A stretch of 61,220 bases of DNA from Bacteroidales bacterium (lineage in GTDB: Bacteria; Bacteroidota; Bacteroidia; Bacteroidales; UBA7332). A program made the position numbers and the translations under genes. Position 1 is the stretch's first letter. Each line of letters opens with the position of its first letter. Shown one piece after another: positions 1-7,959 of the stretch. Under the pieces are notes generated by a model, which ran no database searches, had not been told where the DNA came from, and was given only the letters and a program-made list of their open reading frames with translations. The stretch spans positions 1 through 61,220 of the forward strand of contig JAQTZA010000017.1 of NCBI GenBank assembly GCA_028687995.1, given 5' to 3'.

Positions 1-167
1 TTTATTTATACCGCTTTAACTCCATTTTGCAGTTGCAATCTACAAAAATAAACATCACACCATTTCGTTTAAGCGGAAATTTGAAATAAAATGGGGAAAA
101 AGTTTTCAATATGTAACCACCAAATAGAAAAAGATATTTTAAAAGCAAATTGGATTATCTAACTCAA

Positions 168-224
168 AATTTGCACAACAAAATATTCAAAATTTGCACA
201 ATAAATAACACATAATTTGCACAA
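168..224 (+). repeat. Three direct repeats AATTTGCACAA at 23-bp steps
   Basis: Identical 11-mers start at 168, 191 and 214, an exact 23-bp period (about two helical turns), with AT-rich spacers that differ. They end 42 bp before the start codon of the ATPase gene, and the last copy supplies the TTTG of the probable -33 element. The even spacing suggests a protein-binding array such as an operator. The binding protein is not known. Confidence 0.7.
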
Positions 225-247
225 TTAAAAAATCACGTTTACTTTTG
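216..247 (+). promoter_or_regulatory. Bacteroidota-type promoter for the DUF4143 ATPase
   Basis: TTTG at 216-219 and TACTTTTG at 240-247 fit the -33/-7 pattern of this phylum with a 20-nt spacer. The start codon follows at 267, so the leader is very short. The -33 element lies inside the third AATTTGCACAA repeat. Confidence 0.55.
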
Positions 248-266
248 CTATAAATTTACATAGCTA

Positions 267-1523
267 ATGATGGGTTACTTAAAAAGAATAGCTGAAGAAG
301 ACTTAATGGGAAAATTGTTAGCATCTGGTGCTGTGCTCATCAAAGGGCCAAAATCGTGTGGTAAAACAGCAACTGCTAAACAATATGCAAAAAGTTTCTT
401 GGAAATGGATAGGGATAGACAGGTCCCTATAATAATGGCTACAAATCCGCAACTATTATTGGTAGGCAACACACCTCGATTGATAGACGAATGGCAGGAA
501 CAACCCGAAATTTGGAATTTTATACGTCACGAAGTGGACGATCGTAATACAAAAGGTCAATTTATTCTAACTGGCTCGGCTAACCCTGCCGACAATGTAA
601 AACTGCATAGCGGTGTAGGTAGATTTACGGTTGTCCAAATGGATACAATGTCCTGGCAAGAATTAGGTTTTTCGACCGGCATTGTAAAACTTTCGGATTT
701 ATTAGAGGGTTCATTTCCAAACTTCTACGATGCAGGAATTACACTCGATTTCATTCTGGAAAAAATAGTTATAGGCGGATGGCCAACCTTACTGAATGAA
801 AATACAAAAAATGCCCTCAAAATGAATAGCAGCTATGTGGATTTACTTTGTGAAGTAGATATGAGTAGGGCTACAGGAGTAAAACGCGACCCTACAAAAG
901 TAAGAAGTTTGATTCGCTCCATTGCACGCAATACGGCTACATTGGTTGACAATAAAACCTTAGAGTTGGATGTGAAAAATCTGGATAAAAATGAATTGTC
1001 GAGAAACACACTATCAGAGTATCTTGATGCATTGTCACGATTAATGATATTGTACGAACAACCTGCCTTCAATCCACATATCCGATCTTCGGCCTCTTTA
1101 CGTAAATCGTCCAAAAGGCATTTATGCGACCCATCGTTAGCAGTAGCAGCGTTGGGTTTGAACGAAGAATCGCTGCTTAAAGATATGAAATATACCGGAT
1201 TTTTGTTTGAATCGTTGGCAACGCACGAGTTAAATGTATATGCCAAAGCGAATGATGCAACTGTATATCATTACAACGATTCGAATGGGTTAGAAGTGGA
1301 TGCCATTGTTCAAAAACGCAATGGAAATTATGCAGCATTTGAGATAAAGCTTGGGGTAGGATATATTGACGAAGCTGCCGAAAGTCTTAAAAAATTCGCA
1401 AAAAACATTGATTCAACTAAAATGGATCTACCAAAATCATTAAATATTATTACTGGCACCGGAATGAGTCACCGGCGACCCGATGGAATAAATGTAATTT
1501 CGTTGGCTTCATTAGGCAAATAA
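267..1523 (+). CDS. ATP-binding protein, AAA + DUF4143 family
   Basis: Probable P-loop ATPase with a C-terminal nuclease-like domain. The Walker A motif GPKSCGKT is at about residues 27-34, a Walker B-like RLIDEW at about 71-76, and a sensor-like LTGSANP follows. Near the C terminus a D (in EVDAIV) and FEIK (about 358-361) look like the PD-(D/E)xK-type core of DUF4143. Length (418 aa) is normal for the family. These proteins are common in Bacteroidota accessory DNA; their substrate is unknown. The gene stands alone behind its own repeat-containing promoter. Two ATG codons lie in tandem at the start; either could be used. Family call is firm, function is not. Confidence 0.88.
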   Translation: MMGYLKRIAEEDLMGKLLASGAVLIKGPKSCGKTATAKQYAKSFLEMDRDRQVPIIMATNPQLLLVGNTPRLIDEWQEQPEIWNFIRHEVDDRNTKGQFILTGSANPADNVKLHSGVGRFTVVQMDTMSWQELGFSTGIVKLSDLLEGSFPNFYDAGITLDFILEKIVIGGWPTLLNENTKNALKMNSSYVDLLCEVDMSRATGVKRDPTKVRSLIRSIARNTATLVDNKTLELDVKNLDKNELSRNTLSEYLDALSRLMILYEQPAFNPHIRSSASLRKSSKRHLCDPSLAVAALGLNEESLLKDMKYTGFLFESLATHELNVYAKANDATVYHYNDSNGLEVDAIVQKRNGNYAAFEIKLGVGYIDEAAESLKKFAKNIDSTKMDLPKSLNIITGTGMSHRRPDGINVISLASLGK

Positions 1524-1696
1524 TAAAAATAATGTAACTACCACTGCAATTGCTTAAGAAAGGTAAAACGCAAATGATGAAACGAGTGATGGTGATAAAC
1601 TATTACTTGCTGATTTTGTAGTGGGATACTCTTGGGATGAGTGCATTCTAAGATGCAAAAGTGAAATATAAATTATTATATAATTCGAAAGTAGTA

Positions 1697-1867
1697 AATC
1701 TAAGAAAAATAGAAGCTGATGCGTGGATTTTAGTCAGTGTCATCGTGCTTTGAAAAGTTAAAGAATTTTGTGATATAGTAGATGGCAATCCTGCTCGAAA
1801 AATTACAGATCGATTCGAAACATTAGAAGATTTACAACAACACCAAATGCTGATTTCGAAAATTTAA
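1697..1867 (+). pseudogene. Remnant of a hexapeptide-repeat acyltransferase C terminus
   Basis: In one frame this stretch reads DAWI..VIVL, a TGA stop, then DGNPARKITDRFETLEDLQ and a final TAA at 1865. DAWIG..V.VLKGV and VGGNPAR.I..RF are hallmarks of left-handed beta-helix (serine/sugar O-acetyltransferase) C-terminal ends. The internal stop, lost glycines and absence of an N-terminal part indicate decay. It is the only gene-like content of the 540-bp gap between the ATPase and the glycan genes, and may once have belonged to the glycan cluster. The match is by eye only. Confidence 0.45.
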
Positions 1868-1982
1868 TATATATTTAACCGCAACACAATATCATCTTAA
1901 TATTTTTTTCGTCTTAAACAACAAAATAAACAAAAAATACAGCATTTCTAATATCATTTTATTTAGAAACAATTAAATTAAC

Positions 1983-1990
1983 TATCTTTG
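1983..1990 (+). promoter_or_regulatory. -7 element TATCTTTG before glycan genes
   Basis: TATCTTTG followed by CG is a strong TAnnTTTG match, 75 bp upstream of the first glycosyltransferase. No clear -33 TTTG was seen at the expected distance. It probably starts transcription of the glycan genes. Confidence 0.5.
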
Positions 1991-2064
1991 CGTTAGAATC
2001 ATAAAAAAAAGGAAAATTCAAATACACGATCAATAAAAGATATTCTAACTAAATTACCAATAAA

Positions 2065-2790
2065 ATGTATAACAACAAAAAAATATCACTCATTCTGCCT
2101 ACTTACAATGAGAAGGACTCAATTAAAAAAGTAATTGAGGATTTCGAAGCTTTAAAAATTGTAGACGAAATAATTGTAATAAACAACAACGCAGCGAAGG
2201 GTACGAGTGAGGAGGTTGCTCAAACAAATGCTATCGAAATTATTGAAACGATACAGGGATATGGCAGTGCAATAATGAGAGGCTTCAAAGAGTCAACCGG
2301 TGATTTAATTATTGTTTGCGAACCAGATGATACTTTTTTAGCGTCAGACATTCATAAACTTCTCTCCTACTCTATGGACATGGATATTGTATATGGAACC
2401 AGAACTGCGCGCAATTTCATTTGGAATGGTGCAAACATGGGGTGGTTATTGAGATGGGGAAATGTAGGCGTTGCAAAAATGCTTGAATTTCTGTTTAACA
2501 CAAACCAATTGAGTGATGTTGGATGCACCTATCGTTTAGTCCACAAAAACGTTATAAATCAAATGCTCCCTTATTTGAAAGTAAAATCAAATTTCTTTGG
2601 TCCAGAAATGATGGTAAGAGGTTATTTAATGAAATATCGTTGCGTTCAGATACCAATGAATTACAAAGAACGAATAGGTGTAAGTTCGGTTACAGGAGAT
2701 TTAAAGAAAGCCGTTGTTCTTGGCTTTCAAATGATATTCCTAATTTTAGCAATGAGATTAAACATTCAAAAATTACTTTTCAAACTTTAG
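2065..2790 (+). CDS. Family 2 glycosyltransferase, DPM1/GtrB-like
   Basis: Likely moves a sugar from a nucleotide donor onto a polyprenyl phosphate at the inner face of the membrane. The N terminus ISLILPTYNE (residues 7-16) is the classic GT2 start, and EPDD at about 86-89 holds the metal-binding aspartates. The match is to polyprenyl-phosphate mannosyl/glucosyl transferases. At 241 aa it lacks the two C-terminal membrane helices of full GtrB/ArnC, having only one hydrophobic stretch near the end. The stop is 4 nt before the next start, so it is co-transcribed with the membrane glycosyltransferase and flippase candidate. The sugar is unknown. Confidence 0.85.
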   Translation: MYNNKKISLILPTYNEKDSIKKVIEDFEALKIVDEIIVINNNAAKGTSEEVAQTNAIEIIETIQGYGSAIMRGFKESTGDLIIVCEPDDTFLASDIHKLLSYSMDMDIVYGTRTARNFIWNGANMGWLLRWGNVGVAKMLEFLFNTNQLSDVGCTYRLVHKNVINQMLPYLKVKSNFFGPEMMVRGYLMKYRCVQIPMNYKERIGVSSVTGDLKKAVVLGFQMIFLILAMRLNIQKLLFKL

Positions 2791-2794
2791 CAGG

Positions 2795-4264
2795 ATGAAA
2801 AATAATAAAAGCTATATTGAAAGTTTAAAAAATAATTTTGGAACAATTCTATTGATCCTTACTATTTTAGGAACTTTCATTGGTCTTTTCATTGTCCCCT
2901 ATTCTTTTGACGATATTGGGTATTACTTCAAATACGCTCAGGAGATTTTCAACAAACAAAATGGTTTGTTGTATAGAGATATTGAGATGAATTACACTCC
3001 TCTTCCAATATATCTATATTCATTACTGTTTAATTTTTATGATGGACTACCTCCCAATTATGCATTTTTATTAATTAATCTCGTATTTATATTCGGGTCG
3101 TTAATTTGTGTTTCTGGCATTCTTTCAATATTTAAAATCCGAAGAAACACAATTTTCATTGCATTATCAATCTATCTATTTAGTATTAATGCAATTGGAA
3201 CTTCATCAACAGAGCATTTTGTAATATTTTTCGAATTATTAATGCTTTATCTATTGCTGACTAAAAACAGTAGTTTTGCGTTAATTGGCGCTGGGATAGC
3301 TGCATTTTTAGCTTTTTTCTCAAAGCAATATGGAATTGTCAGTATTTTTATTGGCCTACTTGCTTTTATTTACCCAACAAAAAGGATTTCAAAAATTCCA
3401 TACTTTATTATAGGATTAATCATTCCCAATTTGCTTATTTTCTTATTTTGGCATTGGTATGGAAATGGTTACACCATTATAGATTTTTACTCAAAATTAC
3501 TTTTCCCAAAAGGAGACAAAGCCACGTTAACGGGTGAAGGATATAATATTTCAGCTTTTTTCATAGGCTTAACTCAATTTGTTTTAATAGCTATATATCT
3601 CGTTCCAGCTATTTACCATTACTTTAAAGCTAAATTTTACAATAACAAAAATCTTAATTTTATTATCATTTTTGGTTTAGTAAATATGAGTCCGCTGTTA
3701 ATTGCTTCATATTTTCACTACTATTTATTAATACTTCCTTTTGTGGTTATTTTCTCAGCAGTTGTTTTAAGTGATTTAGATTACAATAATAAATACATAA
3801 AGATTGCTGCGTTCACGACAGTTATTGTTTGCTTTTTAATGTGGTCAATTGCTTTTGTTAGAATGAAAAAAATGGATGGAAGATGGACTCCTACTCGAGT
3901 TTTATCAATTCATCCAAATGCGTTACTTGAGAAAGAATGTGAAAGCTTGAATAAAATCATACCACGAGGTTCTAAAGTATTTATCGAGGCGAATGTCTTT
4001 TTCTATTATCCTGCAGATTTCTATTCTATTGATATTAAGCATCTTGGATATACATGGGCACAACAGCAAAATAGTGTTAACAATGTACTAAAATATCTTG
4101 ATCACAATGAATATCTATTAACTCGAAAAAACACTCGATTTTCTGAGTACCCAAAATTTGTGGAAGAGGTAGCAATGAAAGATAAACAATATGAAGTTTT
4201 TGAATGGTCAACTACATTTCCATACGGGAAAAGTGAACCGATTTACATAGTACATAAAAAATAA
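2795..4264 (+). CDS. Polytopic membrane glycosyltransferase (GT39/GT83-like)
   Basis: 489 aa with about ten hydrophobic segments and a soluble C-terminal domain of about 120 residues. An acidic pair (FDD near residue 30) and RDIEMNYTPLP lie in the first extracytoplasmic loop, where ArnT/PMT-type GT-C enzymes keep their catalytic acidic residue. The family uses a sugar-lipid such as undecaprenyl-phosphate sugar as donor on the outer face. The gene directly upstream could make that donor and the gene 4 nt downstream could flip it. The acceptor (LPS, O-antigen or protein) cannot be read from the sequence. Confidence 0.75.
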   Translation: MKNNKSYIESLKNNFGTILLILTILGTFIGLFIVPYSFDDIGYYFKYAQEIFNKQNGLLYRDIEMNYTPLPIYLYSLLFNFYDGLPPNYAFLLINLVFIFGSLICVSGILSIFKIRRNTIFIALSIYLFSINAIGTSSTEHFVIFFELLMLYLLLTKNSSFALIGAGIAAFLAFFSKQYGIVSIFIGLLAFIYPTKRISKIPYFIIGLIIPNLLIFLFWHWYGNGYTIIDFYSKLLFPKGDKATLTGEGYNISAFFIGLTQFVLIAIYLVPAIYHYFKAKFYNNKNLNFIIIFGLVNMSPLLIASYFHYYLLILPFVVIFSAVVLSDLDYNNKYIKIAAFTTVIVCFLMWSIAFVRMKKMDGRWTPTRVLSIHPNALLEKECESLNKIIPRGSKVFIEANVFFYYPADFYSIDIKHLGYTWAQQQNSVNNVLKYLDHNEYLLTRKNTRFSEYPKFVEEVAMKDKQYEVFEWSTTFPYGKSEPIYIVHKK

Positions 4265-4268
4265 AATT

Positions 4269-4634
4269 ATGATTAAATATTTAGCCGCTTTAATTAGTAT
4301 AATGCTCGGTGCAAATGGTCAATATTTCCTTAAACTCGGTGTTACACGTATCACTCAAAGTTCGATAGGTTCTAAAGGGTTGAAAGAAATGGCGGTTGGC
4401 CTAATTAGCAATTTTCACCTTTGGATTGGTCTTTCTTCCTACGTATTAAGTATGGTTTTTTGGCTTTATGTTTTATCCCAATTAGAATTAAGTAAAGCTT
4501 ATCCATTAGCTAGTTTAGGATACGTGATTACAATGCTGTTAGGGTTCTTTTTACTTCATGAACCAATAAACGTATATAAAATTGTTGGGTTAGCTTTAAT
4601 TGTAACTGGGGTAATTTTCATAAATCAAGGTTAA
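4269..4634 (+). CDS. Four-helix EamA/SMR-family membrane protein, likely lipid-sugar flippase
   Basis: 121 aa with four transmembrane helices, the half-size EamA/small multidrug resistance fold. The conserved QYFLKLG in helix 1 and LSKAYPLASLGYV in helix 3 are typical. Relatives include ArnE/ArnF, which flip undecaprenyl-phosphate aminoarabinose. Position right behind a DPM1-like enzyme and a GT-C transferase argues for flipping the sugar-lipid rather than drug export. SMR proteins act as dimers, and only one copy is present, so a homodimer is expected. Confidence 0.75.
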   Translation: MIKYLAALISIMLGANGQYFLKLGVTRITQSSIGSKGLKEMAVGLISNFHLWIGLSSYVLSMVFWLYVLSQLELSKAYPLASLGYVITMLLGFFLLHEPINVYKIVGLALIVTGVIFINQG

Positions 4635-4700
4635 AAAAAATTAGTCCAAAAGGGCTACTACAAACGTTTATTTCTGTTGCAGAAAAAAAATTCGTTTAAC

Positions 4701-5420
4701 ATGCATTTAAAATCACTAAAACCACTTCCCCACAATATAGCTTTACTAAGATTGCCGAATAAAAAATTGGTGATTAATACAATCAATGCCCATTCTTATA
4801 ATGTCAGCAGAAAGGATCCTGATTTTGATAAAGCATTAAGAGATTCAGATGTACTTTTAGCAGATGGAGCTGGTATTGTTATTGCCCTTTTTTTACTACA
4901 ATTCAGACGAATTCATCGCATTGCTGGATATGATTTGTTTCAATACGAAATGAAACGATTAAATAAAATAAAAGGCAAATGTTTTTTCTTGGGAAGTAGT
5001 GACGAAACATTACAAAAAATGAGAGAAAATGCTGCAATTGACTTTCCAAATGTAAAAGTTTACACTTATTCTCCCCCCTTTAAGACAGCGTTTTCTGATG
5101 AAGATAATGAAGTTATAATTAAGGCGATTAACAAAGTACGGCCTGATGCATTATTGATAGGTCTGACTGCCCCTAAACAAGAGAAATGGGCTATGACTCA
5201 TGCTCATTTGCTTCAAGCAAAGCACATTGGCTGTATTGGTGCTGTATTTGATTTTTATGCTGGGAATACAAAACGTGCCCCAATTTGGATACAACAGATG
5301 GGCATGGAGTGGGCACATAGATTCTCAGTAGAACCAAAACGACTTTGGAAAAGATATCTTTACGGAAATTTGCTTTTTGCTAAATATATGATGTACGATT
5401 TTTTCACCAAACCTAAATAA
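4701..5420 (+). CDS. WecG/TagA/CpsF family glycosyltransferase
   Basis: Transfers a sugar (ManNAc or ManNAcA in known members) to an undecaprenyl-linked intermediate. Family marks are INAHSYN near the start, LLADGAGIV with the conserved Asp, LTAPKQEKW, and the C-terminal GAVFDFYAG and EWAHRFSVEPKRLWKRY. About 240 aa is normal. An in-frame TTG at 4677 would add eight residues; the ATG at 4701 was chosen because it is the canonical codon and the conserved part begins just after. The gene lies between the sugar-lipid trio and the GDP-fucose genes, consistent with a surface polysaccharide locus. Confidence 0.85.
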   Translation: MHLKSLKPLPHNIALLRLPNKKLVINTINAHSYNVSRKDPDFDKALRDSDVLLADGAGIVIALFLLQFRRIHRIAGYDLFQYEMKRLNKIKGKCFFLGSSDETLQKMRENAAIDFPNVKVYTYSPPFKTAFSDEDNEVIIKAINKVRPDALLIGLTAPKQEKWAMTHAHLLQAKHIGCIGAVFDFYAGNTKRAPIWIQQMGMEWAHRFSVEPKRLWKRYLYGNLLFAKYMMYDFFTKPK

Positions 5421-5464
5421 TCAAATCATTCCCTTCTATCAACACTTTATTTATATACTAAACA

Positions 5465-5488
5465 AAATTTCTACCTTTGTAGAAATTT
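5465..5488 (+). promoter_or_regulatory. gmd promoter -7 inside a perfect palindrome
   Basis: TACCTTTG at 5472-5479 is a -7 element 34 bp before gmd. It is embedded in a perfect inverted repeat: AAATTTCTAC (5465-5474), loop CTTT, GTAGAAATTT (5479-5488). A 10-bp symmetric site over the -7 box could be an operator or an RNA hairpin at the transcript start. Confidence 0.6.
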
Positions 5489-5512
5489 ATACATTAACTA
5501 AACAACATAATT

Positions 5513-6664
5513 ATGCCTAAAGTAGCACTTATTACAGGGATTACAGGACAAGATGGAGCATATCTAGCCGAGTTTCTTCTAAAAAAAGGATATATCGTTC
5601 ACGGCTTGAAACGCCGCAGCTCTTCGTTCAACACTGATCGCATCGATCACCTTTATCAAGATCCTCATATAGAGAACCGTAATCTAGTTTTGCACTATGG
5701 TGATTTGACCGATTCAATGAACCTTACCCGCATTATTCAAGAAACTCAACCCGATGAGATTTATAATTTAGCTGCGATGAGTCACGTGAAAGTGAGTTTC
5801 GACACACCTGAATATACTGCTAATGCGGATGGTATTGGCACATTGCGTATTTTAGAAGCAGTTCGTCTATTAGGATTAATTGAAAAAACACGCATCTATC
5901 AAGCATCTACTTCTGAGTTGTATGGTTTGGTGCAAGAAATTCCTCAACGCGAATCTACTCCATTTTACCCTCGCAGTCCTTATGCTGCTGCCAAAATGTA
6001 TGCATATTGGATCACAGTAAACTACCGTGAAGCGTACAAAATGCATGCAAGCAATGGCATATTGTTCAATCACGAGTCTCCAATACGTGGCGAAACTTTT
6101 GTTACACGTAAAATTACCCGCGCAATCAGCAAAATTTCATTAGGAATGCAGAGTGATCTTTTCTTGGGTAATCTATCTTCTCAAAGGGACTGGGGACATG
6201 CTAAAGATTATATTCGTGCTATGTATTTAATTCTACAACAAGACGAACCTTCAGATTATGTAATTGCTACAGGTGTTACCACTACTGTGCGTGATTTTGT
6301 AAAAAAATCATTTGGGTTTGTAGGTGTCACAATCGATTTTAAAGGTGAAGGTGTTGAAGAAAAAGGGTACATTCAATCTATCGACGAAAAACTCTTTACC
6401 GAACGTGTAGGGGAAGCAGCTCTTGAAGCATTTAAAACAAGGTTGGGTAAATCTGTTGTACATGTTGATCCTGCATATTTCCGTCCTACCGAAGTAGATC
6501 TATTGATTGGTGATCCAACAAAATCTAAAACTATTTTAGGTTGGGAACCAGAATACGATTTGCAAGGACTTGTAGAAGATATGATGCAAAGCGATATTCA
6601 TCTAATGAAAAAAGACGACTATTTGCGTCAAGGAGGATACCGCACCATGAATTATTTCGAGTAA
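5513..6664 (+). CDS. gmd: GDP-mannose 4,6-dehydratase
   Basis: Converts GDP-D-mannose to GDP-4-keto-6-deoxymannose, the first step to GDP-L-fucose. The NAD(P)-binding motif [12 protein letters not shown] opens the protein, followed by [20 protein letters not shown] and the catalytic Tyr-x3-Lys in [14 protein letters not shown] (about residues 150-165). [16 protein letters not shown] is a strong family signature. Length 383 aa is slightly long but typical of Bacteroidota. It has its own promoter and is followed 84 bp later by fcl, the next enzyme of the same pathway. Confidence 0.97.
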   Translation: MPKVALITGITGQDGAYLAEFLLKKGYIVHGLKRRSSSFNTDRIDHLYQDPHIENRNLVLHYGDLTDSMNLTRIIQETQPDEIYNLAAMSHVKVSFDTPEYTANADGIGTLRILEAVRLLGLIEKTRIYQASTSELYGLVQEIPQRESTPFYPRSPYAAAKMYAYWITVNYREAYKMHASNGILFNHESPIRGETFVTRKITRAISKISLGMQSDLFLGNLSSQRDWGHAKDYIRAMYLILQQDEPSDYVIATGVTTTVRDFVKKSFGFVGVTIDFKGEGVEEKGYIQSIDEKLFTERVGEAALEAFKTRLGKSVVHVDPAYFRPTEVDLLIGDPTKSKTILGWEPEYDLQGLVEDMMQSDIHLMKKDDYLRQGGYRTMNYFE

Positions 6665-6711
6665 GTAGAAAAGTCAGGTGTTTAGACGCCTATGCAACCA
6701 CCAGTTTACTT

Positions 6712-6739
6712 GTAACTCGTAACTCGTAACTCGTAACTC
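6712..6739 (+). repeat. Four tandem GTAACTC heptamers
   Basis: Exactly four head-to-tail copies of GTAACTC lie between gmd and fcl, ending 8 bp before the fcl start codon. A run this close to a start could vary in copy number by slippage and alter translation, though 7-bp steps would not shift the coding frame because they lie outside it. Confidence 0.85.
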
Positions 6740-6747
6740 AAAAAAGA

Positions 6748-7797
6748 ATGATCAATCAATCAGCAAAAATATATGTTGCCGGGCATCTCGGTATGGTGGG
6801 TTCGGCCATTGTTCGAAACCTGACTAATGCTGGCTACAATAACATAATCACTCGTCGATCGAAAGAGCTTAATCTTATAAATCAAGTAGATGTAGAACAG
6901 TTTTTCGAATCCGAAAAACCTGAATATGTAATTTTAGCTGCAGCAAAAGTGGGTGGCATTGTGGCTAACAATGTCTATCGTGCACAATTTATTTACGAAA
7001 ACTTGATGATTCAAAACAATGTAATTCACTCTGCGTACAAAGTGGGAGTGAAAAAATTATTGTTTTTAGGTTCTTCGTGCATATACCCTCGTATGGCACC
7101 ACAGCCTATTCTCGAAGAATATCTGCTTACTGGTCTACTTGAGCCAACCAACGAACCGTATGCTATTGCAAAAATAGCAGGTATCAAGATGTGCGAAGCG
7201 TATCATTCTCAGTATAGATCGAACTTTGTATCAGTGATGCCTACCAATCTGTATGGAAAAAACGACAATTACGATTTAGAGAAAAGCCACGTTTTACCAG
7301 CATTGATTCGCAAAATGTATTTGGGAAAATGCTTACAAGAAAGCAATTGGGATACTTTGCGTAAAGATTTGGACAAAAAACCTGTCGAAGGCATATCAGG
7401 AAAATCAACTAATGTAGAAATAATTAATATCCTTGCGAAATATGGTGTAGATCATAAATCGGTCACCCTTTGGGGATCAGGCAGTCCTTTGCGCGAATTT
7501 CTACACGTGGACGACATGGCCGATGCCTCGGTGTATGTACTTCAAAACTTTGATGCGCCAAACGACATTCCATCACATATCAATGTGGGTAGTGGCACCG
7601 ATTTGACCATCAAAGAATTGGCGGAAATTGTCAAAAAAGTAACACAATATCAAGGTGAACTAATTTGGGACAGTTCTAAACCAGATGGCACGCCTCGTAA
7701 ACTGATGGACAATAGCAAACTCGAAGCTATTGGATGGAAATCCAAAATCTCGTTAGAACAAGGCATTCAAATGGTTTTTGACGATTACATCCAATAA
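6748..7797 (+). CDS. fcl: GDP-L-fucose synthase
   Basis: Epimerises and reduces the gmd product to GDP-L-fucose. Seen: GHLGMVGSAIVR Rossmann motif at about residues 12-23, FLGSSCIYPR, the catalytic Tyr-x3-Lys in NEPYAIAKIAG, and MPTNLYGKNDNYD. An extra stretch of about 45 residues after SHVLPALIRKM, with charged and lysine-rich sequence, is found in Bacteroidota homologues. It follows gmd in the same direction, so the pair supplies GDP-fucose to glycan assembly. A rho-independent terminator comes directly after. Confidence 0.96.
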   Translation: MINQSAKIYVAGHLGMVGSAIVRNLTNAGYNNIITRRSKELNLINQVDVEQFFESEKPEYVILAAAKVGGIVANNVYRAQFIYENLMIQNNVIHSAYKVGVKKLLFLGSSCIYPRMAPQPILEEYLLTGLLEPTNEPYAIAKIAGIKMCEAYHSQYRSNFVSVMPTNLYGKNDNYDLEKSHVLPALIRKMYLGKCLQESNWDTLRKDLDKKPVEGISGKSTNVEIINILAKYGVDHKSVTLWGSGSPLREFLHVDDMADASVYVLQNFDAPNDIPSHINVGSGTDLTIKELAEIVKKVTQYQGELIWDSSKPDGTPRKLMDNSKLEAIGWKSKISLEQGIQMVFDDYIQ

Positions 7798-7815
7798 GAT
7801 TCTTTAAACTTCTAT

Positions 7816-7851
7816 AAAGGGGCGTTTCATATAATGTGAATGCCCCTTTTT
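7816..7851 (+). terminator. Rho-independent terminator after fcl
   Basis: AAAGGGGC (7816-7823) pairs with GCCCCTTT (7842-7849) and runs into T residues. It closes the glycan block. Confidence 0.85.
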
Positions 7852-7871
7852 GATTCGTTTGATGCCAATGT

Positions 7872-7906
7872 TTGACATTATTTATTCGGGAAAATCCATA
7901 TCTTTG
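7872..7906 (+). promoter_or_regulatory. ettA promoter
   Basis: TTG at 7872-7874 and TATCTTTG at 7899-7906 with a 24-nt spacer, slightly longer than usual. The start codon is 53 bp downstream. Confidence 0.6.
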
Positions 7907-7959
7907 TGCTTCAATTTTTAAAACAGAATTTAGTTTTATTATAAGAGCATCAAAACTGT

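Noticed and set aside
4677..4700. TTG start extending the WecG-like protein
   Set aside because: Rare codon, added residues QKKNSFN are not conserved-looking; ATG at 4701 preferred.
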